From Cunninghamella blakesleeana (Eukaryota; Mucoromycota; Mucoromycetes; Mucorales; Cunninghamellaceae): 64,000 bases of DNA. The notes below the pieces were generated by a model. The model made no database searches, was not told the DNA's origin, and saw only the letters and a list, made by a program, of their open reading frames with translations. Where the stretch lies: assembly GCA_017871115.1 (NCBI GenBank), contig JAFCIZ010000001.1:3143501-3207500 (forward strand), in the 5' to 3' direction. Below are positions 11,401 to 23,887 of this stretch, piece after piece; within the stretch, counting starts at the first letter, position 1; every line of letters begins with the position of its first letter. The translations under genes were made by a program, and so were the position numbers.

Positions 11401-14400
11401 CCGCTGAGAATTTGTTCTAATTCGTTTCGATCATTGTAATTTTTATTTAATCCATTTAATAAAGTATCAATAAATCGTAACCAAACACGAGCTCTTAATA
11501 ATGAAAGTAGTTCTGTATCTTCTTGTTCTTGACTTGGCCGTGGTTTTATTTTTAATTGAGGGTGATTGGTTAAATAATTTTTGTTATAGGTTATATAATG
11601 GATATCAGGATACCATGATGATGTATTAATACCGCTGATAGTGTTGTATTGATTATTATCTAAAGTTGGCATTGGTTCATAATTTTGGAATGTTTTTTTA
11701 ATAGCATACACTTCACGCGGGTAGCGAGTCAGAAGGTTGGTTAAAAATTGAATGTGGCTAATACGTAACATGGCTACACCAAAAATATCATCAGGTATAA
11801 CTAATATTTTAAAGGAAGTCTGTTGGTTCGTAAGGTGTCTTGGAAACATTGATATAGGCTGTTCGTGTAAAAACCAAAATCGACCAGTACTTGAAAGCAA
11901 TGTTTCGATTTTATTTTTTCTTAGATCACGGACCGATAATTCGTTTGTTGATAATACAAGTTGAGTAATGATGGGATGAATTATTGTCATTAATGCAAAG
12001 CCATTTTTCTTATTTTCACGCGTAAGCCATTTTAACATTCCAGTAAGATGATTAAATAATATATGAGTAAATCCAGGCGGTAATTTAGATTGCATATTAA
12101 CTAAATAAGCAAGTCGTGTTAATGCATCGCGTTGAATGGTAAAATCGTTTTTACCAAGATCGTATAAAAATCCACGTAGAAACAGATCAGGATCATCACA
12201 TAAATATTTTTCTATGAGTTCGTAAAGATTATTTGATGGCCCACCATAATCATCGAAAAGTGCATCAATCATACAAACAAAAGATAATGTATTCATTGTT
12301 GGGACCATTGTTAATCGTTTACGTCTTGAAATAATCTTACTGATTTGTGTTGTTGATTTTGTTTCATCAGGGTTGGTATCTTTTATTTGGTCCGATTCTT
12401 CGTCCAAATAGAGTGGTGGCAACAGTGTCAATGGTGTCAATACTTTTTTAAGTGCTTCGTATTCTTCACCTTTATCATCTTCGTCCCAACCAAGTTCCTG
12501 AATTTGTCTTTTCAATTCAATAGGAAAATTACTAGCGTTTTTTAATTTAGACATCCATCTGGGTTCATCCATTGTAAACTTATTACTTCCTAAGTCTGTT
12601 GGTACAAAAGATGCCGACAAACCACCATCACCACGGAATGGTCTTCTTTTCGATGATACTAATATGTAATCTTGTGCAAGAATGTTAAATCGGAAAGCAC
12701 ATAAAGAAGCATGTTTCAATATAACTTCCATTCGCTGTGTTAAATCGTCACTATAAAAAAATAAAATTAAAAAATGGGATAAAATAAGAATAATGATAAT
12801 TAGTAACTATGTATTTACTAAATAATAATAATAATATTAATAATAGTACTATTATTATTGTCAATATTTAATTTTATCCGTGGATGTCTTATATTCATTA
12901 TGAACTTACCTATAAAAATCATGTGATATAATATCTACAACCAATTTAGGAATTTTTTCACCACATTGCATAAATAAAAAGGCTGCAGGAACAAAGATAT
13001 GAGGATTTTCAGCATTTAAATAATGATCCCAAAGTGGACGAGCTAATTTTGTAAATTCGACAGGTGTTAAAGTTGTAAAAACAGCAACCAACAATGCAAA
13101 AACAGCAGCAAAATGATCTTGATTGATTTTAAGAAGTTCTTCTAATCGACCTTTAGATAATTCTGAAGCAGGTGCCATACTCTTATGATATACACTTTTT
13201 TGTAAAGCAGGAGGAGCGAGTTCTAAACTAGAAGCAGCTTGTTTGCCAATAGGGTATATCATTGAAATGATTAATTGTCTTTTAATACGATGTGATAATG
13301 GATTGTTCAGAATGTATGTATGCATTTCTTCTATAGTCATATTATCTTTAGGTATCAACGTCATTGGCCGTTCCCCACCATATTCTATGTGTTCACTTGA
13401 TTCAAATTCTAGTTGCTCTAATGTTGCACCATATACCATACCTATTCTTTCAAACATCGATGTCACATCATCCAACATAGAAAGGTGAATAATAGGTAAA
13501 GTAGATGTTTCGGTGGCTATTTGCGTACCAGAATTTGTTGGTAATAATGAATCTGTGCTTTTTTGAAATGTATTTGGTGATGGTTGTTGTTGATTTTGCT
13601 TCTGTCGCTGTTGCTGTTGATAATAAGAAATATTTCCAACTGATTGTGTAGCCCAATGTATTGCGCGAGTCAGCCAGCCAGGTCTATGTGTTGTGTTACA
13701 AAAGAATCGTAAGTCAAGTAAAATATTACAAAAAATGACCCGTAATGGCATAGGGATTAAAACTATTTTTTCTTTTGCTGTCATAAATACTGCTAGTCGG
13801 CGTTCAAGGTCAATTAAAAACTTTTTTGCAATTTCATCTTCTTCCATATTCCTCGTAGGGTTTTGCTGTAAGTGACGAAGTTCACGTATTGCCCATAAAA
13901 ACTCTGTAGCTATAACACATTGTCCTAATGTTGTTGTCCCCCATTTTATTTCATTTGGATCGTTGTAGATTAAATGCTTCACTCCAAAATCATTTGACGA
14001 CCGAAAATTTTTATTCTTATTATTATTAATATCACTGAGAAGTAAAACGTTTATCATTTCTGCATCTTGCATCCATAGTTGTACACCAGTCATATATCGT
14101 CTAAGACAGGATATAAGTGTCAATAAAGAAGTCACTTTTGTATGATCATCTGAAGCTACACAGGCCACAACGGGTTTATAAAAATAAGTTCTATAAGATT
14201 GTGCTAATTTTAAAAGTAGGCGACAAAGAGAAGGGAAAGGTGCAGGATAGGTTGATACAAGACGATTAAATAATGTTGGAAGCGTTTTTTTAACAATTTC
14301 ATCACTGATCATATTGCTATCCAAATAAAAGGCTAAATTTTCATAAATAATCATCATACGTTCGCCTGCAGAATCTTCTAATAATGCAATTGTATTTAAT

Positions 14401-16769
14401 ATGATGTGTTCACTGTGACCGGCTAACCAAAAATTCACTACATTTGTTTTAATTTCATTTATTGTATTTTTTAAAGTAGTTGTTGATGATGATGACGCCA
14501 GAGAAATATTACCATCTGGAGAGTCTATAATGTCTTTTTCCATACTGCTACGAGAGTCTAAAAATGGTGATAATGGAGGTTTTGATTGTCTTGATAAATC
14601 TTTAAGAAGAGTAATCGACATTATTGACATTAATGCATTTGTAATATTTAAGACAATAGCATTTTGCATTTCACTTTCGTTTTTTATTAATTCATGATGA
14701 ATCAAGTCTGAGCATAGCAGTTTTTCTTGTACAATATTCCATATTAAAAGTACTGTTGATTGTGAATGAGAAAGATCTTCGATAGTTCCAATCAAAAATT
14801 TTTCAATCGCTATATATATTTAAAAAAAAGAAGTATTAAATACCAAAAAGATACCATAAAATTAATCTTCTTATATTAAATTGAATTATTTGTACCTAGC
14901 TCAGATAAGTCAAAGATCACTATCATGTAAGCTGGAAGAGTATCAGGAGTAGGATCTATCCAGTATCTCTTTAAAAAATAAAAATAAAAGGAAAATAATA
15001 AAAAAAGATAAGCAAAAGAGGTCATATTATACATACGTATATATATGTGTATATTAGTATGCTTTGAATATCTCCCTTACGTTGATTAGCATTTGCAATA
15101 ATAATTTGTCGCGAATACTTTCAATTGGTTTAGTTTGTGGTGGAGGTTGTTTATCTTTATAAGGGTCTTGTTCATTATAACTTCCAGCCATTATTGTTTT
15201 GATGATCCCTTCTAGTACACAAAATTTAGCTATTGAAACAGGTATAGTTGATGGTGACGAATGATCGTTATTTTTATAATAATAGCGATCCCAAAAGTTG
15301 CCCAATAATGGTATAATATCTCCATTTGATAATTTGTCCATTAAATTTAAAATACCGTTAAAAATAGTGTCTGTGTTGATTTGGCCTGATAAAAGGTGAA
15401 TATGCGAATTCTGTGAGATATGACTAACTAGTGCTTCAATAAGTGCATATAATATTGTATGAATTGCAGATGGGGTAGATGGAAGATGAGTTGTATTATC
15501 TGAATGTTGTACTAATAGCTTTTTAATAGTTATTAAGACACGTTCCTATTATATAAATAAATTATATATATAAATCAGCAAAAAATTCAAAAAATTGTTT
15601 ATGCATATTTTTGAGTTTAAACTTACTTTTAATTCAATATCATTTACAACAAGCAATCTACAACAAAACAATAGTTGTTCAAATTTTTCCTAAAATAAAA
15701 GGGTAATATAGAAATGATTAATGTATAAATAATAAAAATTTTGAAGTAATACCTGTTATAAAATTAGGGCATCTACTTACTGTTGAATCAAAGTGTTGAA
15801 AGCGGTCGCATATGTAATCAAAAATATCCAGAGCTTGAATACATTTTTGAACTATAAATATATATAAAAAAGGGAGATAAAAAAAAAAAATTAGAGATCT
15901 GTTTTTTTATCTTTTTTTAAAAAAATATCTTTTTATATATCGAAAGTATAATTATTACCAATCAAAGGAGCTTGAAGAAAAGGAAAAGTTAACATATTTA
16001 GAACTTCAGTTAACCTAGGAAGATGAGTTGATAATTTGTGTTTCTTGATAGTTTCCAAAACAGATGACATGGCACTAGTCATTTGTTTTATATTTTCAGG
16101 AAAGATAGCACCGATATTTGCTGTATTATTATTACTGTTATTATTATTACTAAGTAACCTTTCCGGTGATATAGTACAAAAACTTGCATGTCGATTTATA
16201 GTACTATTTTGTAATAGTATTTTTTCCAAGTCTCTTTCTAAACGATAAATATCTTGTTGAACGGCTGTTGTTGCAGCATATATTTTACTAGCATCACCAA
16301 GTTGACGACCAAAATGACGACCATAGTTTGTCATACCTGCAGCTTGAGCAGCAGAGATGGTTGCAGCAATAAAATTATTTTGTGCTTCTACGTGATGATT
16401 GTTATCTTGCTGGGATCGTGTAAATGGATTAAAAAGAAGATTTCTTTGTGCAGGTCGCTGTGTAGTATTGTTGCTTATATTATTAAATGAAGTTGAAGAT
16501 TTAGAAGTACTAGGTGCTCCATCATTATTATTATTATTATTATTTTTAGTCGATAAAAGATTTGTGGTTGATGATTTAGTAGAAGAACTGGAACTATTAT
16601 CTGATGTATGAACTACTGCTTCACGTATTTTATTCCAACGTTTTGTTGATGTTTGTCCTTCAAAAGCTTTATTGTCATTGTGTTCTATACTTTGTTGAGA
16701 AGGTAAAGGCAGTGCTGTAGTTTGTAATGGTGTTTTTCCATTGGTGTATTCCCATTGATCCTCGGACAT
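8430..16769 (-). CDS. UNC80-like giant helical-repeat protein (tentative)
   Basis: Minus-strand exons: 15959-16769, 15781-15851, 15627-15689, 15081-15545, 14896-14968, 12910-14809 and 8430-12750, giving 2567 residues. The phases agree at all six introns. The protein is helical and HEAT-like with no obvious catalytic motif. The N-terminus has KRWNKIREAVV followed by a Ser/Asn-rich linker; Gln- and Asn-rich loops interrupt the second half. Segments such as RSAITFAWCRFYPVHEDSF and RAEQFINVLHLMLTRFY resemble UNC80, the large auxiliary subunit of the animal NALCN cation channel; UNC80-type proteins are annotated in fungi, where the related channel is Cch1. Assignment is by recalled family flavour and size, so it is tentative. 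Alternatives are Furry/Mor2-type or other giant ARM/HEAT scaffolds. A partner channel is not in this window. The start is the first ATG of the open frame, and similarity-bearing sequence begins soon after it. Confidence 0.45.
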
Positions 16770-17197
16770 GTATATTACACTATGGTCTAAAAAAATAAAA
16801 AAAGAAAGAAAAAATAAGAAAGAAAGGATTAGAAAAAAAGATTTTTCAAAATTATTTTATAGAGTTTGTTTTTATATATTTAAATATATATATATAAGTA
16901 CCTATTTAAATTAAATTAATACAAAGAAGTATCAAAAGTATAGATCTTTGTTTTGTATGATAATATATATATATGTATATATAATATTTTCGAGTAATTT
17001 AAAAAGGAAGAAAGGAAAAGAGGAAAAAATTAAAAATCAAAACTCAGATTTTTTATATATTTTTTGTAGACAAAATTTTTATTAAAAAAATATATCAAGA
17101 AATTAAAAAAAAAAAGTACTTTGACATTTATGTTGTATAATAATAATAATAATAATAAAAATAAAAATGATGATGTTTTTTATATATATATATTTAT
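16770..17197. other. Intergenic, AT-rich
   Basis: Spacer between the UNC80-like start and the p24 stop, both genes on the minus strand. It holds A-rich and TA-rich tracts and an (AAT)n run at about 17139-17158. No gene is seen; it must contain the promoter of the UNC80-like gene. Confidence 0.6.
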
Positions 17198-17981
17198 TTA
17201 TACACCACCCCTTTTAACATTGAAGAAGTTACGTACAACAAATACTTGTAGAGCAGCCATAGCAATAATAGCAGCACTTTCTAAACTAGCAAACCAAAAG
17301 ATTCTTTGTTCAGTAGAGTGAACAGTACTTGAATTTCTGTTTTCGCGAGTACGGAAATACTTTTGGGTTCTTGCAATATTAGTTAAAGATCCGGATAAAC
17401 GATATAATGATTCTTCCATGCTAGTAAGAGTTTCAGGAGATTGAGAACCTTCGGTAGCTTTAGCATAGTTTGGTCTTACTTCATGTTCTAACGTGATTTC
17501 GAAATCAACGAGTTTTTCAGCAAAAGTAGACATACCATTAGAAAAGCAGAAAGAATATTCACCTACATCGTTGGCAGTAAACACATAATCACCTTGTCTT
17601 TCACTTTCTCCACTTAAAACTACTTTATCGCGTGGATCGGTAACAGTATAATCAATATCAAAAGAGCCACCAGATTGTACCTAGGATGGAAAAAAATAAA
17701 GCGAAATAAAACGAAAAAAAAAAAAAAAGAGAATATTAAAAAAAGTTGATGCATAGATGATTGAATAACAATGTAAGATGATATATAATAAACTTATTTT
17801 TTACAGCAAAATAAAAACCAATCTTCTTTCCAGGTGTATCTGCCCAAGTATAAAAACAAGCGTTTTCGTTGGCTTCCATATTATATGTTAAAGCTGTTGC
17901 ATTGACACCAGAAGGTAAATGACAAATAGCAAAGATGGCACTTGCTAATAAAAATATATTTGTCAAACTTAATCGACTCAT
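17198..17981 (-). CDS. p24 family (emp24/gp25L) cargo receptor, p24-gamma-like
   Basis: p24 proteins cycle between ER and Golgi in COPII and COPI vesicles and help load GPI-anchored and other cargo. Exons 17805-17981 and 17198-17680 give 219 residues. The order is typical: a signal peptide (hydrophobic to about residue 28, ending in GVNA); a luminal GOLD domain with a Cys pair (ENACFYTW and YSFCFSNG); a coiled-coil segment with LTSMEESLYRLSGSL; one C-terminal membrane span; and a short cytosolic tail with FFNVKRGG. The tail has the aromatic FF signal but no KKXX at the very end, which fits the gamma subfamily (yeast Erp2/3/4) better than alpha. The single intron interrupts the GOLD domain. 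The start is the ATG directly before the signal peptide. Confidence 0.88.
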
Positions 17982-18106
17982 ATTGATTTAATGAATGAAT
18001 ATATATTTTTTATATATAAATAAAATAAAGGAAAGAAAATAAGAGAGAAACAGAAAGAAAAAGAGGAGAAAAAAAGCACAAAAATCATTTTTATTTTTTT
18101 ATAAAA

Positions 18107-18115
18107 TTGGCGGGA
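18107..18115. promoter_or_regulatory. E2F-like word upstream of the p24 gene
   Basis: TTGGCGGGA, in an otherwise CG-poor stretch about 130 bp upstream of the p24 ATG. It resembles the E2F/DP core (GGCGGGA). A single match is weak evidence. Confidence 0.25.
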
Positions 18116-18233
18116 TTTTAAAAAATAAATGATGTGGAGGATTTTTACCAGATCATTTATCATTGGCATTTTTTTAAAATAGAAATGCCCTTTTTTTTTC
18201 AATAAAAAATAAATGGGTTTTTTTAAAGAAAAA

Positions 18234-19664
18234 TCAATGAACCCAACCGATTTCATGGCCATTTTCCATTTGTGGTTCTAAAAATCCTCTAAAAATCCAC
18301 TCAGTTTGATTAAAAGTAGTCCATCGAGCTCCATAGCCATTAATTTCTCGTATTTCATATACTATTTCATCATGCTATAATCAAATTAAATAAAATAAAA
18401 TAAAAAATGCATAAAAATAAATTGCTCTTTAATAATAATGGTAATAAAAAAATAGTAATAATAGACTAATAATGATAATAATAAAATTATGCTTATGTAT
18501 AATTCTACATTAGACTTACAGGTAAAGAGTGCATATTTATCCATACTGCATTTGTCATGATACGAAATAAAACTTTAACAGCATATAAGTTCTTTGTTGA
18601 GTCACCTATACTTAAAAAAATAAAAAGGTAAAAAAAAATAAAAAATAATCAATATAATGATTTAAAATCATTCATTATTATTATTACTTTATTATTACTT
18701 TACTTCCGGTACAATTTCCCCAAAATCCAGTTTCACGATCTCTATGCCAATGTTTACTTAATGCCTTAGCTCCATTTGTAAGTGTGTGAGGTTGTTGTTT
18801 TTTTCCTTTTGTATTTTGTTTTTTATAAATCGTTGTAAAAGCGATCATACATTCATTTAAACTTGGTGGCATAATACTGAATTTTTTTGTCCCCGTTGTA
18901 CAACGCATTCTTAACCAAATTCTCCATTCATCAACTGTCAAATCCTATTTTATTTAAAAAATAATATAATAAATAAATAATATTGAAATAATATTATATA
19001 TACATTATTTACTTTGAATAAAAAAGTTTCTAAAGAGGACCATTTATCATCTGTGTTTAAAGCTATTTGGAAACTATGTTCTATTTCATTTAATCTAAAA
19101 TAGTGTTAATAGTAATAGTAATAATATTTATAATAATAATAATAATAATAAAGAGTAGTGTAATATATAAATAAATACAATTATATTTATTAAAAAATCT
19201 ATCCTTAAAAAAAGTACTATATATTACCTATCGATGTTATTTGTTTTGAGTAAATTCAATGGATTATCCAGTAATACTTTGGGAAGTTTACCATTGTGAT
19301 CATGAGTATATTCTAGAGTATTTGACATAGCCACATAATAAGGACGTTGAATAGCCCCAGCGGCGAAAATCCCATCATTTTTTATTTTTTCATTTATCAT
19401 TTCTTGCAAAATATCAAAAGAAGGCTGATCAACCGAAGCTGACTTTTTTTAGTATGTAGGTTAATAAATAGTAATAATAATAATAATAATAATAATGGTA
19501 AAACTGGGATATGTGTATTTATATATTTTGGAAAAAGCTAATATACAAATTACCGTTTTAGGATCATATTCTTGCAACATTCCTTTACATATTAAATACC
19601 ATTCACTTTCTATGTCATTTGTTTTTAGAAGTAGTAAATTATGAAGCCAAGTTTCAAAATTCAT
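18234..19664 (-). CDS. Conserved protein of unknown function (GYGARW / FRGFLEP signature)
   Basis: Exons on the minus strand: 19554-19664, 19228-19442, 19013-19094, 18704-18944, 18520-18605 and 18234-18374, giving 291 residues with consistent phases. I do not have a family name. The C-terminal third looks like an ancient domain also present in plants: HWHRD...GFWGN, then NAVWINMHSLP, then EIREINGYGARW, and finally FRGFLEPQMENGHEIGWVH at the end. A run of invariant Gly, Arg, Glu and His residues of this kind suggests a folded, perhaps ligand-binding domain. The N-terminal half is less distinctive and contains Trp-rich helices (FETWLHNLL, WRIWLRMRC). There is no signal peptide or membrane span, so it is probably soluble. 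Its start lies 227 bp from the divergent DnaJ gene. Confidence 0.75.
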
Positions 19665-19891
19665 AGTATTTTAAATAAGTAAAAAAAAAGAGAGGGACAG
19701 CAAGAGGAAGAGAGAAAAAAAGAAATTCTTCAGGCACGGTTAAATTATATTCTGACTTTGAATTTCATTTTAGAATTTTGAAATTTAAAAAAAAATTTAA
19801 ATTTAAATTTCTTTTCTTCTCTTATTTCTTTTTATAACCTTTTTTTTTATTTATATTTTTATTGTTTCTATAACTCTATATTATCCAAATC
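19665..19891. promoter_or_regulatory. Shared divergent promoter region, unnamed protein / DnaJ
   Basis: A 227-bp gap between two divergent ATGs. It contains a near-palindromic run of AAATTT words at about 19787-19810 flanked by pyrimidine-rich DNA. Both promoters must lie here; individual elements are not assignable. Confidence 0.4.
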
Positions 19892-20331
19892 ATGTCAAAG
19901 TTCGGTACTGATGAAAAACCAATCGATACTTCATACTATGAATTATTAAGTGTCCCTATTGATGCTGATGCAACTCAGATAAAGAAAGCCTTTAGGTAAT
20001 TCGTCAAATAATAATAATAATAATAATTATAATAATAAAGATAGTAATAGTAATAATGAAAATAATAATATTGATATGATAATAGTAATAAAAGGATTTA
20101 ATTTACTAAAGATAACATTTATATTCTTTTTTTATATTTTTATTTTTTTAGAAAACTTGCTATTGTAAAGTATTTTGAAATAACTATATAAACAAAAGCT
20201 ATAGTATATATTATAATCACATAATACTGAGCAATATATATTTTTAAAAAAATAGGTTTATCACCCTGATAAAAATCAATCTGAAGGTGCCGAAGAAAAA
20301 GTAAAGTATATATAAATATTATCCTATATAA

Positions 20332-20370
<39 letters not shown>

Positions 20371-21643
20371 CATATTTATAGATTCAATTAAATAATAAAC
20401 ATATATACATATGTATGTACATTTTGTTATTTTAGTTTAAAGAAATATCAGAAGCTTACCAAGTACTCTCTGACCCTCAGCTTCGTGCTTATTATAACAA
20501 GTATGGTAAAGATAAAGAACTTGCTCCTGAAGGTGGTTTCTCAGATCCTCGAGAATTTTTCCAACAAATGTTTGGTGGTGATGCTTTTAGAAGTAAAAAA
20601 AGAAAATATAAATAAATATAAATAAATATAAAACAGCGTGTTTATATAAAATTTGTTTGAACTCATTAATTAATAATTATTATTATTATTTATGTATAGG
20701 TTTAATTGGAGATTTAGCTATGGGCGAACTTATGAATGAAAATATGGATGAAATGGTATCAACACAAGAAGGAGAAAATAATGCTGATAATGCCAAAAAA
20801 CAAATGTCAAAGGAGCAGATGGAAAAAATGAAAGCAGCACAAATGGAACGGGTCAAAAAATTAGCAGAGATTTTAGAACATAAGCTCTCAATCTATTCTG
20901 AAAGTCTTTGTGATGAACAAGCCGCTTTAGCTTTTCAAGAGCAAATCACTATTGAAGCAGAGAAATTAAAAGGTGAAAGTTATGGATTAGAGCTCTTACA
21001 TGCTATTGGTTATGTATATAGCAGCAAAGCAAAACATTACCTTGGTATTAAGGGTGGGGAAATGCCAAGCATTTTCCAAAATATTAAAGAAAAAAAACAT
21101 ATTGTCAAGGAGCTTTGGACTACCATTCGATCGGCCATGGAAATCCAACAAGCTGCTGAAATGATTGCTAAAGCTGAACAGGAAGGAATTGATGCTAGTG
21201 AAAAAATGAAATTAGAAGAAGAAGTTAGTACAAAGGTAAAAAATAACAATAAAAGAAAAGCAAAATTAAGATAGTCATTTTAAAGATATTTTGTATCACC
21301 ATGAAAATAGAAAATAAAAAATATGATATACTATATGATCACTTATATAAATATAATCTTTTAGGCTTATAAAGCAATGTGGCAAACATCAAAATTTGAA
21401 GTAGAAGCAACCTTAAGACAAGTCTGTGATATGGTTCTTAATGATAAGGTAAAGTTTAAATTAAATTGTCATTTTAATCCAGTGAATATATATAAATATT
21501 TATTTATTTATTTTTTCAAATAGAATGTACCTAGTAAAACTAGATACAAACGTGCTGAAGCTTTAAGAATGGTTGGATATATTTACAGACATGCTGAAGC
21601 TGATAAACCAGTGTCTGATATTTTGATCAAAAAGAAAAAATAA
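19892..21643 (+). CDS. DnaJ-class J protein with X domain (CAJ1/DJP1-like)
   Basis: J proteins stimulate Hsp70 ATPase. Exons 19892-19995, 20152-20164, 20256-20300, 20436-20592, 20700-21235, 21365-21448 and 21524-21643 give 352 residues. The J domain is at the N-terminus ([20 protein letters not shown], then the HPD motif at residues 42-44, then [14 protein letters not shown]). There is no Gly/Phe zinc-finger type I architecture; instead a charged linker leads into the DnaJ-X domain ([28 protein letters not shown]), as in yeast Caj1 and Djp1. The second exon is only 13 bp and is required to keep the J domain in frame. The C-terminus ends in a basic IKKKK stretch without a CaaX box. Likely cytosolic or peripheral on membranes, by analogy. 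Confidence 0.9.
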
Positions 21644-23887
21644 TGTGCAATCTATTTGATTTTTTTTTTTACCCATTATATTTTCTTAATAGATATATAA
21701 TAGTTTATCCTATTTTTTACTTTTATTTTACATACATATTATTAGTATATATACTCTTATATAAGAAATCATATAATATCATTTTAATACATGGTAAGAT
21801 TTTTAAAAATACAAGTTTCTTGTTTCTTAAAAATATACTTATATTCGTATATATGTATATTAATTTTATTTTATTTTATTTTATAAGCATAGAAATAATA
21901 ATCAAATTAATAAATTTACAAACAATTTCATTTATAATTTTTATATGGATCTAGTAAACCAATAAATGCATTTACTATTTGAAAAGGAAATCTCCCTTTT
22001 TTTAACAATCATCAATTGAATTGCTAATACTTAAATGAGGATGTGTATGAAAGTTATTATTATTATAAACTGATTAATGAGAATATCGATTTTAAGTTGT
22101 CATATATAATAATAATAATAATAATAATAATTGCGATAATAAATAAATAAATGGAATGAATTAATGTATAACTTTTTAAAAATAGCCCTGATTTTTTTTA
22201 CTCCAATTACTTTGTTTTCACACTTAATAATGCACTCACTTCAGATGTTTCAATAGTAGTATGGTATTATATATATATATATTAAAAAAGAAATCAAAGA
22301 AAATTTAGTGGTTAAATATATATATATAATGAATTCGAATTTATAATTCATATTTATGTACTTTCTTTCCTACGATTATTACAGTATTTTACCGAATAGG
22401 AACGAAGTTCAGTATATACTCATGTTGGCTTCATTGTTTTAAATTTTCTATATTTGATAAATTTGTTCTATATTGTATATATATTGTTTTCAAGGAAAAG
22501 AAATAAAGCGAGAATAATTAATTAAATAGTTTTATTTCACGACTATTTTCACTTTCTTTTTTTTTATTATTTATGAAGTCTGTTCTTTTCATATTATATC
22601 GGGTTCAATTTTTTTTTAAAAAAAATATAATATATAAATATGCATATACTTAAGAGTAAATATATATATTAATACTGATAGCGAAAATAATATATATCAA
22701 TAAAAAAAAATTAATAAAGTTGTTTCTTAATAGATGATCTATTAAAATATAAAAGTATAATAAGATGAATATAATTTTAATTAAAAGTATACATACATTT
22801 ACTATTTGTATATATATATATTTATATATATTATTTTTACTTTAATAGTAGTATGGGTGAAGATTGATAATAGTAGTAGACTGATTGCTGGATTCAAGTA
22901 TAAATGTATTAAAAATAATATAACTTGGTCCAATCGCGCGGTACTTCAATTTTATATTTAAAAAAATCATTGAAGCATAATAAAAACCTTATTTTGATAG
23001 ATATTTGGGTTTATACATATTTATTGATCCTTATATTATTCAATTAAATAATAAAATAATCAAAATACATAAATATTTTACAAGATTTAGTTACTTTATT
23101 ACTATTACCATTTTATTACATTTATTGTTTTAAAGAGTCGTTTGTTTTTATAGGTCAATCTTGAACTTAGTTTTCATTATATAACAGTGCGAATTTATTA
23201 TTATGTCGAACAATATAGCATATTTTTTTTTATTGTGATCATTCGATCAAATATAACTTTAGAGTTATAAAAAATATACAAATAAAATAGCCTAAATAAC
23301 TTGGGTACAAATATTTAAAAAAGAATGGATACGTGTGAGTAAAAAAATCACATTAAATCCCAGCTACCAGGCGAGGTTATTTTCTCTTTCTTTTTTTTTT
23401 CCCTTTTTCTTTCTTTCTTACATATACAGGGTATATTTTTTTAAAATAATCTATTTTTTATTTCCATTCTTTTTGATATAATTAATAATATATGCTTTTA
23501 TAAAAGGCGATTTTAATAAACAATATACTTTTTTGGTTTTGGTATTTGATTTAATTCATTACAACAACAATAACAACAGCAAAATCATTATTCAAGTTTA
23601 TTAATTTAATACAAATAAAAAAAAAAACACGGTAAAGATGCAATAATAAAGTGATAAATACTTTTTCAACAGTTATATTTCAACATACTAATTATCCTAT
23701 TTAAATCATATTATCTATTTGTATACATAAATACATATTACGTACATACTACATACATACGTATATATATATATATATATATATTAATGATCTACATAAT
23801 CTCTCTTTCCAACTCAACTTGAAATAATAAACAAGTGTCATTTTTTATTTAATTATCTATTAACAAATTAAATATACATATATATTT
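21644..23887. other. 2.2-kb gene-poor, AT-rich region
   Basis: The longest gap in the window, upstream of the kelch-BTB gene. It contains (AAT)n at about 22108-22130, scattered TA tracts and poly-T. Short open frames here are low-complexity and start in no recognisable protein. It may contain a long 5' UTR or regulatory region for the downstream gene. I see no tRNA or structured RNA. Confidence 0.5.
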
